Source: RGIG2945 sp045540355 (lineage in GTDB: Bacteria; Bacillota; Clostridia; Oscillospirales; Acutalibacteraceae). From it: 5,840 nt of DNA. The stretch spans positions 1-5,840 of the forward strand of contig JAZQHB010000091.1 of NCBI GenBank assembly GCA_045540355.1. The letters are read 5' to 3'. Below are positions 1 through 4,534 of this stretch, piece after piece. The position numbers and the translations under genes were made by a program. Every line of letters begins with the position of its first letter. Within the stretch, counting starts at the first letter, position 1. The notes beneath the pieces are model-generated. The model saw nothing but the letters and a program-made list of their open reading frames with translations. It was not told the DNA's origin and ran no database searches.

Positions 1-858
1 TTATCAGCACTTATAAATTCTTCGGGCATAAGTGAAACGGGTAAAAATCAATTATGGCTTTACGGTATTTTGTTTGTTGCTCTTACCGTGTTTATGATTG
101 CAATCGGAAGACGGAGCGAACCGCCGCTTATAGTGCAGACGCCGAAAGAAAAAAGAAACTTAAGCAAGCGGACAATTGTGGCATCTGTTGCTATATTGCT
201 CTTTATTCCTCTGACCATATTTGCAGGAATTTTCTATCTCGACAACCAACAGTATAACATTGTCGCACTGTTTGTGCTTTTAGAGTGTATGTTGCCGTTT
301 ATTCTCGTGTTTGAGGGCAGAAAGCCTAGGGCAAGAGAGCTTGTGACAATCGCTGTGCTTTGTGCAATAGGAATAGCAGGCAGAAGTCTTTTCTTTATGC
401 TACCGCAATTCAAGCCGGTTCTTGCGCTCACAATAATCGCAGGTGTGGCTTTCGGCGGAGAAGCGGGATTCCTTGTAGGAGCCGTTACAATGCTTCTTTC
501 AAATATGCTGTTCTCTCAAGGGCCGTGGACACCGTGGCAGATGTTTGCGATGGGTATTATAGGTTTTCTTGCAGGAATTCTTTTCAAAAAAGGATGGCTT
601 CGCAGAACACGGATATCCCTTGCCGTTTTCGGAGCATTTGCAGCTGTTGTTATTTACGGCGGAATAATGAACCCTGCATCAATGCTTATGTATTCGTCAC
701 AGGCAATCACAGTTAATGCCTTGATGGCATATTATATTTCAGGTCTTCCCATGGACTTGGTACACGGCTTCGGAACTGTAATATTTATTATGCTCGCTGC
801 CGAGCCGATGCTCGAAAAAATGGACCGTATCAAGGTAAAATACGGGTTGGTTGAGTAA
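1..858 (+). CDS. ECF transporter substrate-binding (S) subunit, 5' end outside the window
   Basis: This is the membrane-embedded substrate-capture subunit of an energy-coupling factor vitamin transporter. It would work with EcfA ATPases and EcfT, which are not in the window. The frame is open from base 1 and 285 residues are visible, so the TTG at 70 is not a convincing start and the gene begins upstream. Visible membrane segments lie near residues 20-36, 58-78 and 84-101, followed by the S-component core at about 110-275. The stretch around residues 143-195 is the most telling: VAFGGEAGFLVGA, then GPWTPWQM, then GFLAG. It resembles the ECF-S family in general and CbrT-like cobalamin S components in particular, but the substrate is inference from memory of the family. 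The first visible residues (SETGKNQ, a hydrophobic stretch, then GRR) look like a cell-wall anchor segment, suggesting an exported domain upstream. A terminator follows the stop. Confidence 0.8.
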   Translation, partial: LSALINSSGISETGKNQLWLYGILFVALTVFMIAIGRRSEPPLIVQTPKEKRNLSKRTIVASVAILLFIPLTIFAGIFYLDNQQYNIVALFVLLECMLPFILVFEGRKPRARELVTIAVLCAIGIAGRSLFFMLPQFKPVLALTIIAGVAFGGEAGFLVGAVTMLLSNMLFSQGPWTPWQMFAMGIIGFLAGILFKKGWLRRTRISLAVFGAFAAVVIYGGIMNPASMLMYSSQAITVNALMAYYISGLPMDLVHGFGTVIFIMLAAEPMLEKMDRIKVKYGLVE

Positions 859-881
859 AAGTTAACAGTATAAATGAAGCG

Positions 882-917
882 TGGTGTCGGTGAAAACCGA
901 CACCATACTCTTTTTTT
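882..917 (+). terminator. Intrinsic terminator of the ECF transporter gene
   Basis: A perfect 10-bp stem (TGGTGTCGGT at 882-891 with ACCGACACCA at 896-905) is closed by a GAAA tetraloop. Seven consecutive T residues at 911-917 follow after five bases. It lies 24 bases past the ECF stop codon on the same strand and separates that transcript from the lexA promoter at 950. Confidence 0.92.
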
Positions 918-949
918 AGCCAACACGAACTTTTATTTTCAAAAACCTA

Positions 950-977
950 TTGACTTTTTATTTGAAAGCGTTATAAT
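950..977 (+). promoter_or_regulatory. Sigma-A type promoter of the lexA-like gene
   Basis: A TTGACT -35 box at 950-955 and a perfect TATAAT -10 box at 972-977 are separated by 16 bases. The predicted transcription start is near 984, which leaves a leader of about 44 bases before the ATG at 1028. The palindrome at 988-1002 begins just after the predicted start. Called from sequence match only. Confidence 0.8.
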
Positions 978-987
978 TATCCTATCA

Positions 988-1002
988 GTAACGACTCGTT
1001 AC
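988..1002. promoter_or_regulatory. Candidate LexA operator (15-bp palindrome)
   Basis: GTAACGA-C-TCGTTAC is a perfect inverted repeat with 7-bp arms and a single central base, located 10 bases after the -10 box. A dimeric repressor bound here would block initiation or early elongation, which fits autoregulation by the LexA-type protein encoded immediately downstream. The sequence differs from the Bacillus SOS box (CGAAC-N4-GTTCG type), so binding by this LexA is inference. TAACGACTCG occurs again at 1918-1927. Confidence 0.55.
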
Positions 1003-1027
1003 ATATAGATTTTTGAGGTGAAATGTT

Positions 1028-1642
1028 ATGAGAAGCAAAAGCAAGGCTCTGATGGATAAAATCTGTTCCTTTGTCAATGAGTATTACAAGGCTAATCATC
1101 AGTCACCGTCTATCAATGTCATTGCAACGGCTGTGGGCGTTTCCAAAACTACCGCATACAGATACCTTGTAGAAATGAATGAAAAAGGTATCCTTTCTTA
1201 TGACGGACAAACCATTGAAACCCCTCATACCGATAAATGCACTACAGGCTATTTCTCTGCACCTATTGTAGGTTCCGTTCGTTGTGGTGATCCTGAGAGC
1301 GAAGAAGAGAATGTTGAGGAGTATGTAAGCCTTCCTACCTCTGTTTTCGGTACAGGTGAATTCTATATCCTTCGTGCTGTCGGTGACTCAATGATTGACG
1401 TGGGCATAAATGAAAATGACCTTGTCCTTATTAAAAAACAAGAAACCGCCGCCGTTGGTGATATAGTCGTTGCACTTGATGAAAATAACGAAAACACACT
1501 TAAGACCTTTGCAGGTATTGATGAGGAATCAGGCTGTGCGATACTTTGTTATGAAAACAAAAAAGCCTACCCCAATAAAACAATTAAGGTAAAAAAGCTT
1601 GTTGTTCAGGGTGTGGCAAAGCATATTATAAAAGCTCTTTGA
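1028..1642 (+). CDS. lexA: LexA-type self-cleaving transcriptional repressor
   Basis: A dimeric DNA-binding repressor that should be inactivated by RecA-stimulated self-cleavage after DNA damage. The 204 residues have the usual LexA layout and length: a winged helix at about 1-66 (SPSINVIATAVGVSKTTAYR covers the helix-turn-helix) and a peptidase S24 domain at about 78-200. The cleavage-site motif is VGSVRCGDP, so the scissile pair would be Cys86-Gly87 instead of the usual Ala-Gly; UmuD is known to use Cys-Gly. The catalytic Ser121 lies in GDSM and Lys159 in NTLKTF, with spacings from the cut site that match E. coli LexA. The start is ATG 1028, supported by GAGGTG at 1015-1020; the ATG at 1023 is out of frame. 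The gene has its own promoter and operator candidate. It may be the host lexA or an accessory copy carried by the element behind it; the sequence alone does not decide. Confidence 0.87.
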   Translation: MRSKSKALMDKICSFVNEYYKANHQSPSINVIATAVGVSKTTAYRYLVEMNEKGILSYDGQTIETPHTDKCTTGYFSAPIVGSVRCGDPESEEENVEEYVSLPTSVFGTGEFYILRAVGDSMIDVGINENDLVLIKKQETAAVGDIVVALDENNENTLKTFAGIDEESGCAILCYENKKAYPNKTIKVKKLVVQGVAKHIIKAL

Positions 1643-1658
1643 AAGGTTGGTGGCTTTA

Positions 1659-1910
1659 TTGAGTGGCAGAGTAATAATTTATGACGAGGGCAGATATACC
1701 ATAACTCCCGAAGCAGAAGAAAAGCTTTTAAAATCGCAGCAGGATGCAGAAAATGCAGTAAAAAAGATAATCTACTGTCCTATCTGCGGGGCAAGGCTCA
1801 TTGAGCTTTACTCTGATGACAGACCGATTATTCAAACGAAATGCAGAAAATGTAAGTTGGAGCAACCGATAAACACCGTTTATTTCAGAAGGGCAAAAAG
1901 CAGATATTAA
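1659..1910 (+). CDS. Small zinc-ribbon protein, Cys-rich KTR/Com-like
   Basis: A protein of about 83 residues whose C-terminal half holds two CxxC knuckles, CPIC at residues 40-43 and CRKC at 62-65, separated by 18 residues. This is a typical four-cysteine zinc site. The arrangement CPICG...CRKCK.E..IN resembles the Cys-rich KTR proteins found on Firmicutes conjugative elements and, more loosely, phage Com-type ribbons. No function is established for it here; DNA or RNA binding is a guess. The N-terminal half (1-38) is charged and looks helical around 18-36. The start is uncertain: the frame also has TTG at 1647 and GTG at 1650, but those sit almost on top of AAAGG (1642-1646), whereas TTG 1659 is 12 bases downstream with GGTGG closer in. 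It follows lexA by 16 bases, so the two are probably cotranscribed. Confidence 0.66.
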   Translation: MSGRVIIYDEGRYTITPEAEEKLLKSQQDAENAVKKIIYCPICGARLIELYSDDRPIIQTKCRKCKLEQPINTVYFRRAKSRY

Positions 1911-1917
1911 AATTAAA

Positions 1918-1933
1918 TAACGACTCGAATCGT
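1918..1933. promoter_or_regulatory. Possible second LexA operator or half-site
   Basis: TAACGACTCG (1918-1927) repeats ten consecutive bases of the palindrome upstream of lexA. It lies within ACGACTCGAATCGT (1920-1933), which is symmetric at 12 of 14 positions. It sits 8 bases after the zinc-ribbon stop codon. No good -35/-10 pair accompanies it, so a role as a repressor site is tentative. Confidence 0.3.
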
Positions 1934-1971
1934 GCAAGCAGAGCAGGACCAGAAATGGCTGAAAAACTTCC

Positions 1972-2045
1972 AAGCGCCGTATGAAGTCTGAACTTAAAGG
2001 GATAACCATATCCTTTGTTCAGTTTCATCGGTGCTTTTTCTTTTT
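1972..2045 (+). terminator. Long bulged hairpin with T-tract (terminator or attenuator)
   Basis: Nested pairing is continuous from AAGCGCCG (1972-1979) with CGGTGCTT (2029-2036), through ATGAA/TTCAT (1981-1985/2024-2028) and CTGAAC/GTTCAG (1988-1993/2017-2022), to AAGGGATA/TATCCTTT (1997-2004/2009-2016). The loop is ACCA. Only small bulges interrupt the stem (T1980, a 2:1 loop, TTA). A T-rich run (TTTTTCTTTTT, 2035-2045) starts at the base of the stem. It should end the lexA/zinc-ribbon transcript. At about 25 pairs it is longer than an ordinary terminator, so attenuation or an sRNA 3' end are alternatives. Confidence 0.7.
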
Positions 2046-2084
2046 GCTAAAAACCTTTTATTATATGCACCTTGAAAATTTAAT

Positions 2085-2220
2085 GACCGTCCGAAAGTGA
2101 TACGACCTTGCGATGATATGAGCGAGGCGACGCTGCGGTGAAATTCCGGGGCAGGAACTATTTCGGGTGAAACGGCAAAAGAGCTTATTCGCATGCGGAT
2201 AATGAAGTTATACTACCCGC
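2085..2220 (+). ncRNA. Unidentified structured leader or structured DNA (three-way junction fold)
   Basis: No gene is seen between 1911 and 2293. Within it, CCGT+CCGAAA (2087-2096) pairs with TTTCGG (2161-2166) and ACGG (2172-2175), leaving a 5-base GTGAA bulge; together this is a 10-bp closing helix. It encloses hairpin CCTTGC/GCGAGG (2106-2111/2122-2127, extended by CG/CG with one bulge) and hairpin CTGCGG/CC..GCAG (2133-2138/2146-2154). A further element follows: either the near-palindrome centred on CGCATGCG (2185-2202) or the alternative hairpin GCGGATAA/TTAT..CCGC (2195-2220). I do not recognise it as a named riboswitch or ribozyme. It ends 73 bases before the ATG at 2294. It could be a regulatory leader, a replication control RNA, or a hairpin-rich origin acting as DNA. 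No clear promoter precedes it. Confidence 0.42.
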
Positions 2221-2293
2221 AAAATCAAACTCATTACAGACGAAAAAATCATTGAAAATTAACCCGAAAAGTTACAGTAAAGGAGTGATACAA

Positions 2294-2728
2294 ATGGAAG
2301 AAACTAAGCGTGGTCGTGGCAGACCAAGACTTAATGTCCCAAATGGCAGATGCAGTCGCAGGCAAACCGTTAACTCAATGTACGTAAACAAAGCTGCTCA
2401 GTTAATATCGGAAGCGGATACCGAAATCACCGATGGAAAACTGCTTTGGTATTCAGATGATGCTACATGGACAATAAAAAGCAAAGACGGAATACTTGAA
2501 CAGATTGGTAGAATGTTGATTCAAGATAAGGTTTCACAGAATCACTGTATTTTTATCGCCAACCTTTCTATTGTCGCCTTGAAAAAAGGATGCACCTGCA
2601 GAGAGATTGAAAAAGCGATACGAAAAATAAGAATGGCATTCAAGGAATCTACTAAAGCACCCGATAACACAGAACTGATAAATATTGCAAGTCAGGCCGT
2701 TACTGCTCTACGCTTGATGGGAGAATGA
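2294..2728 (+). CDS. Small basic protein with AT-hook-like motif, function unknown
   Basis: I do not recognise this 144-residue protein by name. The N-terminus is highly basic, with GRGRPR at residues 7-12 resembling an AT-hook that binds the minor groove of AT-rich DNA, followed by CSRRQ. The remainder (about 30-144) looks mostly helical, without membrane segments or a signal peptide, and includes a basic stretch KGCTCREIEKAIRKIRMAFK near 98-117. The start is ATG 2294, because AAAGGAG at 2279-2285 lies 8 bases upstream; an upstream in-frame TTG at 2252 has no ribosome site. It sits just upstream of the repA_N gene and behind a structured leader, so a role in replication control or element maintenance is plausible, though it is inferred from position only. 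Confidence 0.72.
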   Translation: MEETKRGRGRPRLNVPNGRCSRRQTVNSMYVNKAAQLISEADTEITDGKLLWYSDDATWTIKSKDGILEQIGRMLIQDKVSQNHCIFIANLSIVALKKGCTCREIEKAIRKIRMAFKESTKAPDNTELINIASQAVTALRLMGE

Positions 2729-2752
2729 TTTTTGGTAGCGGCTACCGAAAAT
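2728..2752. promoter_or_regulatory. 25-bp palindrome just before the repA ribosome site
   Basis: ATTTT-T-GGTAGC-G-GCTACC-G-AAAAT is an inverted repeat whose only flaw is one T/G pair, which still pairs in RNA. It begins at the last base of the upstream stop codon and ends one base before AGAAAGGAG, the repA Shine-Dalgarno region. As RNA it forms an 11-bp stem with a CGG loop. It has no T-tract on either strand, so it is not a terminator. It may be an operator, or a hairpin that controls repA translation. Confidence 0.5.
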
Positions 2753-2762
2753 AGAAAGGAGC

Positions 2763-3131
2763 GTGATAAATCTGAACATTGATATTGTTTACGAGGAACC
2801 GCAAAGCCAAATCTTCTTCAAAATGCCGAAGGTGTTGTTTACAGAGAGATACAAAGGCTTATCTGCTGAAGCAAAGCTGTTATACGGCTTGATGCTCGAC
2901 AGGATGCAGTTATCTGCAATCAATGGTTGGTGTGATAAAAATGGTGAGGTCTTTATCTTTTATACCATTGCTGAAACAAGTGAAAAACTCGGTTGCGGGC
3001 ATGATAAAGCAACAAGACTGCAGCGTGAGCTTGAAAAATATAATCTGCTACGTCGTAAAAATCAGGGCAAAGGTAAGCCTGCAAAACTGTATGTTTTAAC
3101 TGTGCCGAAAACACGCATCAGGTCTCCGTAA
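2763..3131 (+). CDS. repA: Replication initiator RepA_N domain, truncated (likely pseudogene)
   Basis: RepA_N initiators bind the origin of theta-replicating Firmicutes plasmids and related integrative elements. The N-terminal domain is readily recognised over residues 15-115: FFKMPKVLFTE, LSAEAKLLYGLMLDRM, NGWCDKNGEVFIFYTI, LGCGHDKATRLQRELE and GKGKPAKLYVL, a winged-helix fold. Full-length family members usually continue for roughly another 150 or more residues, but here a TAA at 3129 stops the frame. Beyond it a different frame reads SNKTE-stop-SKTEIYTD, like the repetitive linker of this family, pointing to a frameshift plus a nonsense mutation. The start is also doubtful. GTG 2763 is only one base from AAAGGAG (2755-2761), while the well-spaced position 2772 is CTG, which may be a mutated ATG. 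The domain might still be made, but functional replication is unlikely. Confidence 0.75.
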   Translation: MINLNIDIVYEEPQSQIFFKMPKVLFTERYKGLSAEAKLLYGLMLDRMQLSAINGWCDKNGEVFIFYTIAETSEKLGCGHDKATRLQRELEKYNLLRRKNQGKGKPAKLYVLTVPKTRIRSP

Positions 3132-3583
3132 AAGTCGCAAGTAATAAGACTGAGTAGAGTAAGACTGAGATATATACCGACCGAGAAGAGAGAAAATATT
3201 CTTTAATTAAGTTAGCAATAACTTTAAGTATATATGGCAGTTTGTCTGAATGCGAAAAGCTGATAAAACAACGCATTTCTTCTTCGGATAGTTAAGTGTT
3301 TGCAACGGCTCTTTAGAATGTGCAAAGCTAAAGTTCTGAAGTAAATCTCTTCTTCGGCTCGTAAAATTCATATTTGGCAAATCAGACGATAGAATTTTGC
3401 AAAATGAACGGTACCCCGTCAGTGAAATTTCCATTTAAAAATGGTGCATTCTGCCCGTAGTACAAAGGTGCGATTTTTACTCAAAAACGGGTGTCTTGAA
3501 AAAATAAATATTTTCCAAAGGAATGAAAGTCCACTAATATTACACTATTTTTTCATTATTTTTCATTATGCAGCGGTTTTGAC
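3132..3583. other. Non-coding spacer with decayed repA tail
   Basis: No convincing gene is present on either strand; the longest minus-strand frame (3207-3434) has no ribosome site and unremarkable composition. The left edge carries a 9-base direct repeat AAGACTGAG (3146-3154 and 3161-3169), where the lost repA linker would lie. The middle holds degenerate repeats (3241-3409). The right part is AT-rich and includes a 10-base tandem duplication TTTTTCATTA (3549-3568). I see nothing else that can be supported. Confidence 0.6.
3241..3409. repeat. Degenerate tandem repeats of about 70 bp
   Basis: TCTTCTTCGG occurs at 3278-3287 and again exactly 70 bases later at 3348-3357. Each copy is followed by a related segment: TAGAATGTGCAAAG at 3314-3327 and TAGAATTTTGCAAAAT at 3390-3405. 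A weaker third relative, CTGAATGCGAAAAGCTGA (3246-3263), lies 68 bases before the first. The cores have dyad symmetry: CTTTAG/CTAAAG (3311-3316/3328-3333) and the perfect 12-bp palindrome ATTTTGCAAAAT (3394-3405). Divergence is high, so these are old copies or an interspersed intergenic repeat. Confidence 0.45.
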
Positions 3584-3615
3584 AAAAAGAAACTGCCCCC
3601 ACGGAGAGAGCAGTT
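3584..3615 (-). terminator. Intrinsic terminator of the ABC-LytTR-DUF3021 operon
   Basis: Read on the minus strand, AACTGC (3615-3610) pairs with GCAGTT (3596-3591). An inner CTC/GGG extension with a CGTG loop sits above a 3-base bulge. A TTTCTTTTT tract (3592-3584) follows the stem directly. It begins nine bases after the DUF3021 stop codon, so it closes the minus-strand operon. Confidence 0.75.
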
Positions 3616-3623
3616 AAAAACAT

Positions 3624-4082
3624 TTAATTGGACTGTCCTTTATTATCTATTAGACCTTGCTGATTTTCTTTCAGCATTTCATTAAGCTTTTTCGTATTCC
3701 GTTTAGTTACGCAATAAATAATTGCCCAGACCGCCAAATAGCCGACAACAAAAATACCGGAGAAAACCAAAATCGGAGTCAAGCCCAACTCGAGCCAATC
3801 ATTGAGCAGATAAGAGCCTAAATAACTGATATATAAAACAACACCGTGAATCAGAATTGCCACCATCAAGGGCAGGCGTTCTATCTGATAAACAGCATTC
3901 ATACCGCCTGCGGTAAAGGCAAGTGCAGTTATCGAAAAAATCCCTATACAGACCTGATTGACAGTTAATGTATCTATCAAGCCTTTATAATGCAGAATCA
4001 GATATAAAATTGCGAGAACAATCGGTCCGAAACCGCTAGCAATCAGACCCCTGCGAAAAAACTCCGAAATAAACCTTTTCAT
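3624..4082 (-). CDS. DUF3021 family membrane protein, probable LytTR partner
   Basis: A 152-residue membrane protein with four hydrophobic segments at about 13-31, 43-61, 71-93 and 102-124, then a charged cytoplasmic tail (KRNTKKLNEMLKEN). Features near the N-terminus (FFRRG, SGFGP) and the loop MNAVYQIERLPL between segments 2 and 3 match DUF3021 proteins, which are commonly encoded beside LytTR regulators. In streptococcal LytTR regulatory systems (HdrRM, BrsRM) the membrane partner restrains its regulator; extending that role here is inference. The start is ATG 4082: its ATGA overlaps the TGA of the upstream LytTR gene, and AGGAGG lies 10 bases ahead. An in-frame ATG at 4118 lies inside the LytTR gene and lacks that support. 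It is the last gene of the operon, nine bases before its terminator. Confidence 0.83.
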   Translation of the reverse strand: MKRFISEFFRRGLIASGFGPIVLAILYLILHYKGLIDTLTVNQVCIGIFSITALAFTAGGMNAVYQIERLPLMVAILIHGVVLYISYLGSYLLNDWLELGLTPILVFSGIFVVGYLAVWAIIYCVTKRNTKKLNEMLKENQQGLIDNKGQSN

Positions 4083-4522
4083 ATTCCCTCGTACCTCCTT
4101 CTTATTTGTGAAAAGCAACGCCTTGAAACATACTCACGATAACCGCATCTGAAAACTGCATCCACACCGCCGTTGAACACAGCGACAAAACGCTCAATGC
4201 GGTGTTCGTTGGCAAGGGTAGATTTGTTGATGCGTATAAAATAAGAAGGCAGAATATTCTCTAAATCACGAAGTCTTTCCTGAATACGGTAGCGTTTTCC
4301 CTTCGTATCGACAGCTGTTACCTTTTTATCAACAACAGTTATACACTCTATTTCAGAGAATAAGAGCTTTTTCATCTCGTCATCATTGTATCCCATAATG
4401 CTTTCAGCACCTGAAAAACTACAGACGAGATTTTCTATTTGCTCGGTCAGAGAAGAGGGAGCGTGAACCTTTGCAATTATCTCTTCATCCGCATCTTTAT
4501 CTATAATGAGTTTGTATTTCAT
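4079..4522 (-). CDS. LytTR domain DNA-binding transcriptional regulator
   Basis: A 147-residue transcription factor lacking a receiver domain. The N-terminal 45 residues (KYKLIIDKDADEEIIAKVHA) form a small domain usual for this short LytTR class. The LytTR DNA-binding domain spans about 48-143, with the family signatures YFIRINKSTLAN...RIERF near 93-112 and YVSRRCFSQIRRRYEG at the C-terminus. Such proteins usually bind direct repeats upstream of their own operon; that region is outside the window. The start ATG 4522 has AAGGAT nine bases upstream, overlapping the permease stop, and the intergenic gap is 12 bases. It overlaps DUF3021 by four bases (ATGA), so translation is probably coupled. 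It most likely controls the ABC exporter in the same operon, perhaps in response to membrane stress or a peptide, but the signal cannot be read from the sequence. Confidence 0.88.
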   Translation of the reverse strand: MKYKLIIDKDADEEIIAKVHAPSSLTEQIENLVCSFSGAESIMGYNDDEMKKLLFSEIECITVVDKKVTAVDTKGKRYRIQERLRDLENILPSYFIRINKSTLANEHRIERFVAVFNGGVDAVFRCGYREYVSRRCFSQIRRRYEGI

Positions 4523-4534
4523 CGCATCAAATCC

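Larger units (their letters stand above)
1911..3200 (+). mobile_element. Probable remnant of a plasmid-like or integrative element (replication module)
   Basis: The order structured leader, AT-hook-like protein, palindrome and RepA_N initiator is what one expects from the replication region of a Firmicutes plasmid or integrative/conjugative element. RepA is truncated and followed by decayed sequence. No integrase, relaxase, partition gene, direct-repeat attachment pair or IS ends are visible, so the boundaries given are only the extent of the suggestive content. The lexA and zinc-ribbon genes could also belong to it. This is inference from gene families, not from visible ends. Confidence 0.4.

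Noticed and set aside
70..858. ECF gene starting at TTG 70
   Set aside because: The frame is open upstream to base 1, codes for coherent residues there, and TTG 70 has no ribosome site; it falls inside a hydrophobic helix.
2044..2103. Promoter directly upstream of the structured segment
   Set aside because: TTGCTA and TTGAAA could serve as -35 boxes, but no -10 box occurs at 16-18 bases from either.
2091..2140. Hammerhead or twister ribozyme in the structured leader
   Set aside because: GAAA and GATGA-like pieces are present, but CTGATGA and the required core order are missing, and the twister core elements are not in place.
1728..2194. Minus-strand frames opposite the zinc-ribbon gene and the structured segment
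   Set aside because: They are antisense to a better-supported gene and to a folded non-coding region, with no ribosome sites or family features.
2734..2752. Terminator at the palindrome before repA
   Set aside because: No T-tract follows the stem on either strand, and the repA ribosome site starts immediately after it.
3207..3434. 75-residue minus-strand reading frame in the spacer
   Set aside because: No Shine-Dalgarno site, no recognisable domain, and it lies over the degenerate repeats, which explain the open frame by chance.
3411..3500. Possible attachment or transfer site (CCCGT/ACGGG inverted repeat, CCATTT/AAATGG)
   Set aside because: Arms of 5-6 bases with an arbitrary loop are expected by chance in this AT-rich stretch, and no partner repeat is found elsewhere in the window.
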